In this document: positions 43,153 through 52,438 of the stretch, in pieces
Position numbering within the stretch: position 1 is the first letter of the stretch
How the letters are laid out: every line of letters begins with the position of its first letter
Assembly (NCBI RefSeq): GCF_030656875.1
Contig: NZ_CP130943.1
Location: 1,860,001 to 1,924,000 of the forward strand
Origin: Prescottella sp. R16
GTDB taxonomy: Bacteria; Actinomycetota; Actinomycetes; Mycobacteriales; Mycobacteriaceae
Length of the DNA: 64,000 bases
Direction of reading: 5' to 3'
Notes under the pieces: generated by a model
Databases searched by the model: none
What the model was told of the DNA's origin: nothing
Seen by the model: only the letters and a program-made list of their open reading frames with translations
Position numbers and translations under genes: made by a program

Positions 43153-44976
43153 TCAGATCCGGCCGCGCTGCTCGAACGTGCGCAGCACGGTGTCGAGCTG
43201 GCTGTAGGCGGCGGTCGCGAGCCGCTCGAGCAGGGCCGCCTTGATCTCCGGGGCCGCCGACGTCAACCGGGCGAACCCGCTCGGCGGGAGTACCGCGAGT
43301 GTGACGGTGGTGTCGGCGCGGACGTCGTTGAGGAACGCCGAGTCGAGCAGCGTCGGCATCTCCCCGAACGTGGTGCCCGCCGACAGGGTCGTGATCCGGT
43401 GGGCGGCCCCGTCGGTGGACGTGACGATCGTGCTGACGCGTCCGGACAGGATCAGGAAGATGCCGGTGCCGCGGTCGCCGCGGCGCACGATCGTCTCGCC
43501 GCGGGCGACGGTGCGGCGTTCGAGTTCGTCGGTGAACCGTTCGAACTGGTCGGGTGACAGATCGGCGAGTAGCGGATGCTGTTCGAGACCGATCGACGCC
43601 GGCTGCCGGCCGTCGGGGCAGTGTCGGTCCAGGACGACGTCCTCGCACCATTCGGTGGCGGCGTCCAGGTCGACGAACACCCGGCCCTGCGGGGCGTCCG
43701 GGCTCAGACTCGACGTGGTGTGACCGAACACACCCGCCGGGTCGACCAGTGCTGTGGGGCAACCGGATTCGGCGAGGTCGGCGCGCAGTGCCTCGATCAT
43801 CGTGCGGGCCACCGAGCTGACGTCGTCGACCTGGCTGACGTCGACGACGACGGCCTCGGAGTCGGTGCGGTCGGCGTCGATCGCGCGTACGGCGGTCTCG
43901 GCGCCGGTGAACAGCAGGTCGCCGTGCAGTTCGTAGATGCGGCCCCGCTCGCCGAACGCGTCGAGGACGGCTTCTTCGGCGTCGGTGCGCCGGATCCGGG
44001 ACCGGACCGACGCGACGGTGTGCCGGGCCCGGATCGACGAGCGGGACGCGCGGGTGACGCGCAGGAAGTGCAGGCCCAGCGTGTTCGACAGTTCCCGGCA
44101 CGTGCGGACTCCCCGGACACTGTTGCCGTGCCGGTCCAGTCGCGGGGAGAAGACGGCGATGCCGAGCTGTCCGGGCAGCACCGCCAGGACTCCGCCGCCG
44201 ACACCGCTCTTGGCGGGCAGGCCGACGTCGGTGACCCATTCGCCGGCGTCGTCGTACATGCCGCACGTCGTCATGACACTGAGGACGCGTTCGACGATCG
44301 CGGGGGAGAGCACCCGCTCCCGGGTGTGCGGCTGGACACCGTTGTTGGCGAGGGTGGCCGCCATGAGCGCCAGGTCGCGGCACGTGACCTCGATCGAGCA
44401 CTGCCGGAAGTACAGGTCGACGGCGTCGTCCGGGTTGCCGGCGACGATCCCGAACGAGCGCAGCATGTACCCGATCGCCCGGTTGCGGTATCCGGTGCGG
44501 GCCTCGGACGCGTACACGGTTTCGTCGAGTGTCAGCTGCCGTCCCGCGCACCGCGAGTACAGCGACCGGATCCGTTCGAACCGCTCGTCTGCACTCGTCC
44601 CGGCGACGAGGGACGCGGACGTGATCGCCCCCGCATTGATCATCGGGTTGCGGGGGCGTTCGGTGTCCGGGTCGAGGCTGATCTCGTTGAACGGTTCCCC
44701 GGACGGTTCGACGTCGACCTTCTCGGCGACGGCGTCCACCCCACGATCGGCCACGGCCAGCGCGTACGTGAACGGCTTCGAGATCGACTGGATCGTGAAC
44801 GGCACCTCGGTGTCGCCGACCTCGTACACGTGTCCGTCCGCGGTGGCCACGACGATCCCGAACCGGTCGGGGTTCGCGGCGGCCAGCTCCGGGATGTAGT
44901 CGGCGACGGCGCCCCCGGTGTCGTCTCGGACGCTGTCGAACACCCGAGTGATGAAGTCGTCGACGACGTTGCTCAT
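43153..44976 (-). CDS. glsA: Glutaminase fused to STAS and cyclic-nucleotide-binding domains
   Basis: A 607 aa protein. Residues about 1-310 are a serine-dependent glutaminase (glutamine to glutamate and ammonia) with the SxxK catalytic pair in QSISKPFTYALA and conserved NPMINAGAI, CRDLALMAATLANNG and PAKSGVGGGVLAV. A STAS domain follows (about 345-450, VVVDVSQVDDVSSVARTMIEAL), then a cNMP-binding-fold domain (about 480-600, RGDRGTGIFLILSGRVSTIV). Standard glutaminases stop at about 310 aa, so activity may respond to a nucleotide or partner. ATG 44976 is leaderless, with TACTGT (44983-44988) placing +1 on it. Divergent from dxs. Confidence 0.93.
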   Translation of the reverse strand: MSNVVDDFITRVFDSVRDDTGGAVADYIPELAAANPDRFGIVVATADGHVYEVGDTEVPFTIQSISKPFTYALAVADRGVDAVAEKVDVEPSGEPFNEISLDPDTERPRNPMINAGAITSASLVAGTSADERFERIRSLYSRCAGRQLTLDETVYASEARTGYRNRAIGYMLRSFGIVAGNPDDAVDLYFRQCSIEVTCRDLALMAATLANNGVQPHTRERVLSPAIVERVLSVMTTCGMYDDAGEWVTDVGLPAKSGVGGGVLAVLPGQLGIAVFSPRLDRHGNSVRGVRTCRELSNTLGLHFLRVTRASRSSIRARHTVASVRSRIRRTDAEEAVLDAFGERGRIYELHGDLLFTGAETAVRAIDADRTDSEAVVVDVSQVDDVSSVARTMIEALRADLAESGCPTALVDPAGVFGHTTSSLSPDAPQGRVFVDLDAATEWCEDVVLDRHCPDGRQPASIGLEQHPLLADLSPDQFERFTDELERRTVARGETIVRRGDRGTGIFLILSGRVSTIVTSTDGAAHRITTLSAGTTFGEMPTLLDSAFLNDVRADTTVTLAVLPPSGFARLTSAAPEIKAALLERLATAAYSQLDTVLRTFEQRGRI

Positions 44977-45034
44977 GGGGCAACAGTAAGATGAGCGGAC
45001 AGTCCTGGTGTGCGATCGGATGCGGTCGCGTCCG

Positions 45035-45063
45035 TAGACTCGTGGGGCTGTCGTGCGACAGCC
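45035..45063 (+). promoter_or_regulatory. dxs promoter -10 and 5' leader hairpin
   Basis: TAGACT (45035-45040) predicts +1 at 45047, at the base of an 8 bp hairpin GGCTGTCG/CGACAGCC (45046-45053 and 45056-45063). The mRNA would begin with this stem, about 12 nt ahead of the SD. Confidence 0.45.
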
Positions 45064-45091
45064 TGTGAACCTGCCGGAGGGAGCGATCTCG

Positions 45092-47041
45092 TTGGGTGTC
45101 CTTGCCCGCATTCAGACGCCTGACGACCTGCGTCGGCTCGATGCCGCCGAGATGAAGGAACTTGCCGCGGAGATCCGCGAGTTCCTCGTGCAGAAGGTGT
45201 CCGCGACCGGTGGGCATCTCGGCCCCAACCTGGGCGTCGTCGAACTGACCCTGGCCCTGCACCGGGTGTTCGATTCGCCGACCGATCCGATCGTCTTCGA
45301 CACCGGCCACCAGGCGTACGTGCACAAGATCGTCACCGGACGCCGCGGCGACTTCGATTCGTTGCGCAAGCAGGGCGGCCTGTCCGGGTATCCGGCGCGC
45401 GCCGAGAGCGAACACGACTGGGTGGAGTCGTCGCACGCGTCGGCGGCCCTGTCGTATGCGGACGGCCTGGCCAAGGCGTTCGAGCTGTCCGGGCAGCGTG
45501 GCCGGCACGTCGTCGCCGTCGTCGGTGACGGGGCCCTGACCGGCGGCATGTGCTGGGAGGCTCTCAACAACATCGCGGCCGGCAGGGACCGGTCCGTGGT
45601 GGTGGTCGTCAACGACAACGGCCGCTCGTACGCGCCCACGATCGGCGGGTTCGCCGACCATCTGGCGTCGCTGCGGCTGCAGCCCGGCTACGAGCGGATG
45701 CTCGACAGCGGCCGGCGCATGGTCAAGAAGATGCCGTGGGTGGGTCGCGCCGCCTACCAGCTGCTGCACGGGATGAAGGCGGGCCTCAAGGACACCGTCA
45801 GCCCGCAGGTGCTGTTCACCGACCTGGGCCTGAAGTACCTGGGACCGGTCGACGGGCACGACGAGGCCGCGATGGAGTCGGCGCTGCGCCGCGCCAAGGC
45901 CTTCGGCGGCCCGGTGATCGTGCACGCGGTGACCCGCAAGGGCATGGGCTACGCGCCGGCGGAGAACCACGTCGCCGACCAGATGCACGCGACCGGCGTG
46001 ATCGATCCGCTCACCGGAAAGTCCCGCACCGCGTCCGCACCGGACTGGACGTCGGTGTTCTCGTCGGAGCTGATCGCCCGCGCCGAGGAGCGCGACGACA
46101 TCGTCGCGATCACCGCGGCGATGGCCGGGCCGACGGGGCTGGCCGCATTCGGTGAACGGTTCCCCGAGCGGATGTTCGACGTCGGTATCGCCGAGCAGCA
46201 CGCGGTGACGTCGGCGGCCGGGCTCGCGCTCGGCGGCATGCACCCGGTGGTCGCGATCTATTCGACGTTTCTCAACCGGGCGTTCGATCAGCTACTCATG
46301 GACGTCGCGCTGTTGAAGCAGCCGGTGACGCTCGTGCTGGACCGTTCCGGTGTCACCGGCGCGGACGGTGCCAGCCACAACGGGGTGTGGGACCTGTCGC
46401 TGCTGGGTGTCGTTCCCGGCATCCGGGTGGCGGCCCCGCGTGACGCCGCGACACTGCGTGAAGAACTCGGCGAGGCCCTCGCCGTCGACGACGGGCCCAC
46501 CGTGGTCCGGTTCCCGAAGGGCGCGGTCGGCGACGACATTCCGGCGGTGCGGCGGCTCGACGACGGGGTCGACGTGCTCACGATGCCGGACGGCGACACC
46601 GGTGACGTGCTGTTCGTCGCGGTCGGCTCGTTCGCGTCGGTGGCGCTCGGGACGGCCGAACGTCTCGCCCAGCACGGCATCACCGCGGCGGTCGTCGATC
46701 CACGCTGGGTGCTGCCGGTGCCCGGGTCGCTCGTCGAACTCGCGAAGAACTACCGCATGGTCGTCACGATCGAGGACAGCGGCCTGCACGGTGGTGTGGG
46801 CTCGTCGGTGTCGGCGGCGCTGCGCGCGGCCGGTGTCGACGTCCCGTGCCGGGATCTCGGTGTGCCGCAAGAGTTCCTGGACCACGCATCCCGCGAGCAG
46901 ATCCACCGCGAACTGGGCTTGACGGCGCAGGACATCACGCGTCAGGTCACCGGATGGGTCGTCGGACTGGACCGGGCGGTGTCGTCCAACGGCGTCGCCA
47001 AGGACGCGGGACTCGACACGTCGAACCCGGGTGTCGGGTAG
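45092..47041 (+). CDS. dxs: 1-deoxy-D-xylulose-5-phosphate synthase
   Basis: Thiamine-diphosphate enzyme of 649 aa making DXP from pyruvate and glyceraldehyde-3-phosphate, first step of the MEP isoprenoid pathway. ThDP motif [16 protein letters not shown], the catalytic histidine region [10 protein letters not shown] and the pyrimidine-domain [18 protein letters not shown] are present. The start is TTG 45092, supported by GGAGGGAG 8 nt upstream; a GTG at 45053 would lie inside the leader hairpin. Very close to M. tuberculosis Dxs1. Confidence 0.95.
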   Translation: MGVLARIQTPDDLRRLDAAEMKELAAEIREFLVQKVSATGGHLGPNLGVVELTLALHRVFDSPTDPIVFDTGHQAYVHKIVTGRRGDFDSLRKQGGLSGYPARAESEHDWVESSHASAALSYADGLAKAFELSGQRGRHVVAVVGDGALTGGMCWEALNNIAAGRDRSVVVVVNDNGRSYAPTIGGFADHLASLRLQPGYERMLDSGRRMVKKMPWVGRAAYQLLHGMKAGLKDTVSPQVLFTDLGLKYLGPVDGHDEAAMESALRRAKAFGGPVIVHAVTRKGMGYAPAENHVADQMHATGVIDPLTGKSRTASAPDWTSVFSSELIARAEERDDIVAITAAMAGPTGLAAFGERFPERMFDVGIAEQHAVTSAAGLALGGMHPVVAIYSTFLNRAFDQLLMDVALLKQPVTLVLDRSGVTGADGASHNGVWDLSLLGVVPGIRVAAPRDAATLREELGEALAVDDGPTVVRFPKGAVGDDIPAVRRLDDGVDVLTMPDGDTGDVLFVAVGSFASVALGTAERLAQHGITAAVVDPRWVLPVPGSLVELAKNYRMVVTIEDSGLHGGVGSSVSAALRAAGVDVPCRDLGVPQEFLDHASREQIHRELGLTAQDITRQVTGWVVGLDRAVSSNGVAKDAGLDTSNPGVG

Positions 47042-47855
47042 TCGGCCGGTGACGGTGTCGGGGGACCTGGTCTCGGACTGCTCGAACTGTTTCGGCTTGT
47101 GTTGTGTCGCTCTGCCGTTCGCGAAGTCGAGTGATTTCGCGATCGACAAGGCGGGCGGGACGCCGTGCCGGAATCTGCTCGACGATTTCCGCTGCGGCAT
47201 CCACACGGACCTGCGCGGCCGAGGATTCACCGGCTGCACCGTGTACGACTGCTTCGGGGCGGGCCAGCAGGTGTCGCAGGTGACGTTCGAGGGCCGGGAC
47301 TGGCGCACCGGGCCGGACGTGGCGGCGCCCATGTTCGACGTGTTCCCGGTGATGAGGCAGCTGCACGAATTGCTGTGGTATCTGGACGATTCCCTGCGCC
47401 GGCCGGTGGCGGCGGACCTGGTGCCCGAGCTGTCGCGGCTGCGCGACGAGACAGCAGCGCTGACCGGCGCGTCACCTGCCGAGCTGACGGCGCTGGACGT
47501 CCCGGCGCAGCGGGAGCGGGTGAACACGCTGTTGCTCGCGGTGAGCGAGCGGGTGCGGGCGGCGGCGCCGGGGCGCTCCCGCGATCATCGTGGCGCCGAC
47601 CTGATGGGCGCGAAGCTGGCCGGGAAGGATCTGCGCGGTGCGAACCTGCGCGGGGCGTGGCTGATCGGCGCGGACCTGAGGAAGACGGATCTGCGGGGCG
47701 CCGACCTGATCGGCGCGGACCTGCGCGGGGCGGACCTGCGGGGCGCGAACCTGTCGGATGCGTTGTTCCTCACCCAGTTCCAGGTGAACGCGGCCCGCGG
47801 GGACGGGCGTACCGCGTTGCCGGCGGTACTGGCCCGGCCCGCGCACTGGCAGTAG
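47031..47855 (+). CDS. Cys-rich domain plus pentapeptide-repeat protein
   Basis: A 274 aa protein of two parts. The first 90 residues have seven or more cysteines in a fixed pattern ([46 protein letters not shown]), suggesting a metal or iron-sulfur site, remotely like YkgJ-type domains. Residues about 185-245 are A(D/N)LxG pentapeptide repeats (about eleven), a right-handed quadrilateral helix of the kind found in gyrase-protecting proteins. The GTG at 47031 overlaps dxs by 11 bp; GTG 47049 is an alternative. The architecture recurs in actinobacteria (from memory). Function unknown. Confidence 0.85.
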   Translation: MSGSRPVTVSGDLVSDCSNCFGLCCVALPFAKSSDFAIDKAGGTPCRNLLDDFRCGIHTDLRGRGFTGCTVYDCFGAGQQVSQVTFEGRDWRTGPDVAAPMFDVFPVMRQLHELLWYLDDSLRRPVAADLVPELSRLRDETAALTGASPAELTALDVPAQRERVNTLLLAVSERVRAAAPGRSRDHRGADLMGAKLAGKDLRGANLRGAWLIGADLRKTDLRGADLIGADLRGADLRGANLSDALFLTQFQVNAARGDGRTALPAVLARPAHWQ

Positions 47856-47870
47856 CCCGGCAGCCCGGTT

Positions 47871-49307
47871 TCAACCGGCCTGTTCGAGGGTGCGGCCGCG
47901 GGTTTCGGTGACGAACTTCGACACGATGACGATCGACAGCACCGCCATGACGGCGTAGCCGGCGTAGGTGAGGGAGAGGTTCCAGTCGGCGAGCGACGGG
48001 AACGTGGCGGAGACGAGGAAGTTCGCGACCCAGTTGGAGGCGGTGGCGATACCGACGGCCGCGGCCCGCACCCGGTTCGGGAACATTTCGCTGATGAGGA
48101 CCCACACGACCGGGCCCCACGACAGGGCGAAGAAGAACACGAACGCGTTGGCGGCGATCAGGGCGACGGTGCCGGCCGCGCCGGTCAGGGTGGCGACGGA
48201 TTCGCCGATGTCGTTCGTCGTCACCGTTGCCGAGTGGAAACAGACGGCGGCGGTGGCGAGGGATACGGCCATGCCGACGGAGCCGATGAGCAGCAGCGGT
48301 TTGCGGCCGATGCGGTCGATGACGGCGATCGCGACGAACGTGCCGACGATGTTGACGAGGGCGCTGACGACGCTGATGAGCAGGGAGCGGTCCTCCCCGA
48401 AGCCGACGGCCTGCCACAGGGTGGACGAGTAGTAGAAGATCACGTTGATGCCGACGAACTGTTGCAGGGCGGCGAGGGTCATACCCACCCAGACGAGGGC
48501 GGCGACGCCGGTGGATTTCGTGAACAGGGCGCGGACGCCGATGCGGGTGCGTTCGGCGCCGAGGGAGGAACGGATCTCGAGAATGCGGTCGGTGACGACA
48601 CCGGTGTCGCCGCCCTCGAGTCGGGTGACGAGGGCGCGGGCCTCGTCGTCGCGGCCGCATCGCACGAGGTGCCGGGGCGATTCGGGAATCAGATAGGTGG
48701 CCGCGAGGTAGGCGACGGCGGGGATCGCCTCGATCGCGAGCATCCACTGCCAGGCCTCGACGCCGGCGAGTTCCCCGCGGCCACCGCCGGCGGCATCGGA
48801 GATCGCGTAGTTGATCAGTTGGGAGATCGCGATGCCGAGGACGATCGCCAGCTGGTACATGGAGCCGAGCCGGCCGCGGATCGCGGCGGGCGCGATTTCC
48901 GCGATGTAGGCGGGGGCGATGACGGAGGCGAAGCCGACGGCGACACCGCCGACGACCCGCCACAGGGTGAGGTCGACGATCCCGAACGGGAACGCCGACC
49001 CGAGCGCACCGACCACGAACAGGGCGGCCGCGATCCGCATCACCCGGATACGGCCGACCCGGTCGGCGATACTGCCCGCCAACCACGCGCCCAGCGCGGC
49101 ACCGAGCAGGGTCAACGACACCGACAGCCCCGTCGCGCCCGCCCCGATGTCGTAGCGGTCCCGGATCGCGCCCACCGCACCGTTGATCACCGCGGTGTCG
49201 TAGCCGAACAGGAAACCGCCCAGCGCCGCCGCCGCCGAAAACAGCACGGCCGCACCGACTGCCGGCGAAGCAGCCGGCGGACGGCCGGTCGTGTCGAGTC
49301 CGGACAT
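47871..49307 (-). CDS. Sugar porter family MFS transporter
   Basis: Sugar:H+ symporter of 478 aa with 12 helices. Family motifs are GGFLFGYDTAVINGA in helix 1, DRVGRIRVM after helix 2, PESPRHLV before the central loop, LQQFVGINVIFYYSS in helix 7, DRIGRKPLLL after helix 8 and ETRGRTLE at the C-terminus, so it is a complete GLUT-type porter. ATG 49307 has GGGAGG 6 nt upstream. The gene lies 105 bp downstream of the siderophore-binding lipoprotein gene. Substrate probably glucose, xylose or inositol; not decidable. Confidence 0.92.
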   Translation of the reverse strand: MSGLDTTGRPPAASPAVGAAVLFSAAAALGGFLFGYDTAVINGAVGAIRDRYDIGAGATGLSVSLTLLGAALGAWLAGSIADRVGRIRVMRIAAALFVVGALGSAFPFGIVDLTLWRVVGGVAVGFASVIAPAYIAEIAPAAIRGRLGSMYQLAIVLGIAISQLINYAISDAAGGGRGELAGVEAWQWMLAIEAIPAVAYLAATYLIPESPRHLVRCGRDDEARALVTRLEGGDTGVVTDRILEIRSSLGAERTRIGVRALFTKSTGVAALVWVGMTLAALQQFVGINVIFYYSSTLWQAVGFGEDRSLLISVVSALVNIVGTFVAIAVIDRIGRKPLLLIGSVGMAVSLATAAVCFHSATVTTNDIGESVATLTGAAGTVALIAANAFVFFFALSWGPVVWVLISEMFPNRVRAAAVGIATASNWVANFLVSATFPSLADWNLSLTYAGYAVMAVLSIVIVSKFVTETRGRTLEQAG

Positions 49308-49412
49308 CACGTGCCTCCCGCCGCCGAGGGGTGTTGTCGGGGAGAGTACGCCGAATCGGGTGGGGCGGGTGGAGTGACGCGAATCGGCCCGGCCCGGGGA
49401 CCTTCGATCGGG

Positions 49413-50435
49413 TTACCCGACCTTCCCGGCCGCTTCCGTCAGCAGGGGCGTCAGCTGTCCGAGCACCCAGGGGGTGGCGAGGACGCTGGTCTGGCTGAGG
49501 CCGGCGATGATCTTGGTGTCGGAGAGGGGGACGTCGCTGCCGCGCTGCACGGCGCCGAGGGTGGCGTAGGCGGGCATCTTCACGGTGTCGGCGGCGTCGG
49601 TGACGAACGCGACGACGACGTCGGCGTCGACCTCGGAGATCCGTTCGGCGGAGATGTCGACGAAGAACTTGTCGGGATCACTGGTGGCGGTGAGCTTTTC
49701 GACGCCCGGCGAGTTCACGAACCCCAGCTGGGTGAGGATCTGCACCCGCGGATCCGTCGGCTTGTACACGTTCACCTGACCGTTGGTGGTGTCCAGGTTG
49801 ATCACCGACAGGGTCTTGCCCGCATACTCGGGATGCTCGGCCGCGGTACGGGCCAGCATCGCGTTCATGTCGTCGACCAGCGCCGCGGCCTCGTCCGACT
49901 TGCCCATCGCCTGCCCGATCAGCGTCGTCTGGTCCTGCCACGTCGTCTGCCAGGCCTTGTCCGGGTACGCCACGGTCGGGGCGACCGCCGACAACTGCTC
50001 GTACACCGCCTGATCGAATCCCTCGTACGGTGCGAGAACCGCGTCCGGCGTCAGTGCGGCCACCGCCTCGACGGGGGTCGCGGCCGTGGTGTCCAACAGG
50101 GTGGTGGCGTTCGGATCGAACTGGTCCTGCAGCCACGGCATCACCCCGTTCGCCTCCGCGCCGTACGTGTACTTCGGCATCCCGACCGGCGTCTCACCCA
50201 GCGCGTAGACGACGTCCTGTGCGTTCCAGCCGAGCGTCACCAGGCGTTCCGGCCGCGACTCGATCGTCGTGTCGCCGAACGTGTTCGCAATCGTGACCGG
50301 GAACGCTCCGTCGGAGCCGGCCGGGGTCGTGGACCCGCTGTCGGAACCGGACGAACAGCCGACCAGCAGTGCGGTGGTGGCGCCGAGGGCGGTGACGGTG
50401 GCGGCGATCCGGCGCCGGGTGGTGGTCACGAACAC
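49413..50435 (-). CDS. Iron-siderophore ABC transporter substrate-binding lipoprotein
   Basis: Cell-surface siderophore receptor of 340 aa, FepB/FecB class. A basic start (TTTRRRIAATVTAL), hydrophobic core and lipobox LVGC (about residues 27-30) give lipid anchoring. The mature part has two lobes typical of cluster 8 binding proteins (RPERLVTLGWNAQDVVYALG, then WQDQTTLIGQAMGKSDEAAALV). GTG 50435 follows GGAG by 7 nt. A 15/19 match to the IdeR iron box sits 23-41 bp upstream. No permease or ATPase gene is adjacent, so it must use a transporter encoded elsewhere. Confidence 0.92.
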   Translation of the reverse strand: MFVTTTRRRIAATVTALGATTALLVGCSSGSDSGSTTPAGSDGAFPVTIANTFGDTTIESRPERLVTLGWNAQDVVYALGETPVGMPKYTYGAEANGVMPWLQDQFDPNATTLLDTTAATPVEAVAALTPDAVLAPYEGFDQAVYEQLSAVAPTVAYPDKAWQTTWQDQTTLIGQAMGKSDEAAALVDDMNAMLARTAAEHPEYAGKTLSVINLDTTNGQVNVYKPTDPRVQILTQLGFVNSPGVEKLTATSDPDKFFVDISAERISEVDADVVVAFVTDAADTVKMPAYATLGAVQRGSDVPLSDTKIIAGLSQTSVLATPWVLGQLTPLLTEAAGKVG

Positions 50436-50457
50436 GACAGGACTCCTTCGGTTGAAA

Positions 50458-50476
50458 TTAAGGAAGCCTAACCTAC
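50458..50476 (-). promoter_or_regulatory. IdeR/DtxR iron box
   Basis: On the minus strand GTAGGTTAGGCTTCCTTAA matches 15 of 19 positions of TTAGGTTAGGCTAACCTAA. It lies just upstream of the siderophore-binding protein gene and overlaps its likely -10, so IdeR with Fe(II) should repress that gene. Confidence 0.85.
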
Positions 50477-50593
50477 ATATCGGTATGGTGGAATGCCACT
50501 CCCCTCGGGCCGGCCGGACGTATGCTCGCGGTGGCGAAGGACAAGCCCGCGACAGCAATCTCCAGGTCGGCCCAGTGCAGGTGAGGAGCGAGC

Positions 50594-52357
50594 GTGTACT
50601 ACAGCAGCGGAAACTACGAAGCATTCAGCAGGCCGCGTAAACCCGAGGGAGTGGACGGCAAATCCGCGTGGTTCGTCGGCGCCGGACTGGCCTCCCTGGC
50701 CGGCGCGGCCTTTCTCGTGCGCGACGGTGGGATGCCGGGCGGGAACATCACGATCCTCGAACGGCTGAAACTACCGGGTGGCGCCCTCGACGGCATCAAG
50801 GAACCCGAGAAGGGGTTCGTGGTCCGCGGCGGCCGCGAGATGGAGAACCACTTCGAGTGCCTGTGGGACCTGTTCCGGTCCGTCCCCTCCATCGAAATCG
50901 AGGGGGCGAGCGTACTCGACGAGTTCTACTGGCTCAACAAGGACGACCCGAACTTCTCGCTGCAGCGCGCGACGATCGACCGCGGACGGGACGCCCACAC
51001 GGACGGCCTGTTCACCCTCGACGAGAAAGCGCAGCGTGAACTGATCAAGATCTTCATCGCCACCCGCGAGGAGATGGAGGGCAAGCGGATCGACGAGGTC
51101 TTCTCCGAGGACTTCCTGGGCAGCAACTTCTGGCTGTACTGGCGGACCATGTTCGCGTTCGAGGAGTGGCACAGCGCGCTCGAGATGAAACTGTATCTGC
51201 ACCGGTTCATCCACCACATCGGCGGACTCCCGGACTTCTCGGCGCTGAAGTTCACCAAGTACAACCAGTACGAGTCGCTGGTCCTGCCGTTGTACAGGTG
51301 GCTGCTCGACCAGGGTGTCACCGTCCGCTTCGAGACCGAGGTCACCGACGTCCGGTTCGACATCACCCCGGAACGCAAGCGCGCCACCGGAATCGACTGG
51401 ATCAGTGAGGGCGTCGAGGGCGGTGTGGATCTGGGTCCGGACGACCTGGTGTTCATGACGATCGGCTCGCTGACGGAGAATTCGAACAACGGCGATCACC
51501 ACACGCCGGCGAAACTCGACACCGGCCCGGCCCCCGCGTGGGAGCTGTGGCGTCGGATCGCTGCGAAGGACCCGTCGTTCGGGCGGCCCGACGTCTTCGG
51601 CTCGCACATTCCGGAGACCAAGTGGGAGTCGGCGACGGTGACCACCCTCGACGAGCGGATTCCGCGATACATCCAGAAGATCTGCAAGCGGGACCCGTTC
51701 TCCGGCAAGGTCGTCACCGGCGGCATCGTGTCGGTGCGGGACTCGAACTGGCTGATGAGCTGGACGGTGAACCGGCAGCCGCACTTCAAACAGCAGCCGA
51801 AGGACCAGATCGTCGCGTGGGTGTACGCACTGTTCTCGGACCGGCCCGGCGACTACGTGAAGAAGCCGATCCAGGAGTGCACCGGCGAGGAGATCACCCA
51901 GGAATGGCTGTACCACCTGGGGGTTCCGCTCGACGAGATCCCGGAGCTCGCAGCCACCGGCGCGAAGACGGTGCCGGTGATGATGCCGTACGTGACGGCG
52001 TTCTTCATGCCCCGGCACGCCGGGGACCGGCCGGACGTCGTGCCCGAGGGGGCGGAGAACTTCGCGTTCATCGGCCAGTTCGCGGAGAGCCGCAGCCGGG
52101 ACTGCATCTTCACCACCGAATATTCGGTGCGCACCCCGATGGAGGCGGTGTACACGCTGCTCGGTATCGAGCGCGGCGTCCCGGAGGTGTTCGCCTCCAC
52201 CTACGATCTGCGGTCGCTGCTCGCGGCGACGACCCGCCTGCGGGACGGGAAGGAACTCGACATCCCCGGACCGCAGATCCTGAAGAAGTGGCTCCTCGGC
52301 AAACTCGACCGCACCGAGGTCGGCAAACTCCTCGAGGAGTTCGGGCTCGTCGACTGA
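50594..52357 (+). CDS. ohyA: Oleate hydratase
   Basis: FAD-dependent fatty acid double-bond hydratase of 587 aa that turns oleate into 10-hydroxystearate, a detoxification step. The FAD-binding start is SAWFVGAGLASLAGAAFLVRDGG, followed by the conserved KGFVVRGGREMENHFECLWDLF with the glutamate-containing loop. Length is close to other OhyA proteins. GTG 50594 follows GAGGAG. A possible -10 (TATGCT, 50521-50526) gives a leader of about 60 nt. The fadB-fadA operon is encoded tail to tail with it, so hydroxy acids could feed beta-oxidation. Confidence 0.95.
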   Translation: MYYSSGNYEAFSRPRKPEGVDGKSAWFVGAGLASLAGAAFLVRDGGMPGGNITILERLKLPGGALDGIKEPEKGFVVRGGREMENHFECLWDLFRSVPSIEIEGASVLDEFYWLNKDDPNFSLQRATIDRGRDAHTDGLFTLDEKAQRELIKIFIATREEMEGKRIDEVFSEDFLGSNFWLYWRTMFAFEEWHSALEMKLYLHRFIHHIGGLPDFSALKFTKYNQYESLVLPLYRWLLDQGVTVRFETEVTDVRFDITPERKRATGIDWISEGVEGGVDLGPDDLVFMTIGSLTENSNNGDHHTPAKLDTGPAPAWELWRRIAAKDPSFGRPDVFGSHIPETKWESATVTTLDERIPRYIQKICKRDPFSGKVVTGGIVSVRDSNWLMSWTVNRQPHFKQQPKDQIVAWVYALFSDRPGDYVKKPIQECTGEEITQEWLYHLGVPLDEIPELAATGAKTVPVMMPYVTAFFMPRHAGDRPDVVPEGAENFAFIGQFAESRSRDCIFTTEYSVRTPMEAVYTLLGIERGVPEVFASTYDLRSLLAATTRLRDGKELDIPGPQILKKWLLGKLDRTEVGKLLEEFGLVD

Positions 52358-52386
52358 ACCCGGCCGCACGCCGGTGACCCGGAGGC

Positions 52387-52433
52387 ACGGAGAACGGGCG
52401 CGTCCCCTGACCGGAAACGCGCCCGTTCTCCGT
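52387..52433. terminator. Bidirectional terminator, 17 bp perfect stem
   Basis: Arms 52387-52403 and 52417-52433 pair perfectly around a 13 nt loop between the convergent ohyA and fadB genes. Confidence 0.85.
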
Positions 52434-52438
52434 CTGCA

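Noticed and set aside
43085..46243. 1052-codon minus-strand frame over dxs and glutaminase
   Set aside because: Arg/His/Pro-rich shadow frame with no domain, covering two unambiguous enzymes.
47865..47878. CCGGTT-TC-AACCGG hairpin between the pentapeptide gene and the sugar porter
   Set aside because: Six-base arms with a 2 nt loop, overlapping the porter stop codon; not distinguishable from chance in this GC-rich sequence.
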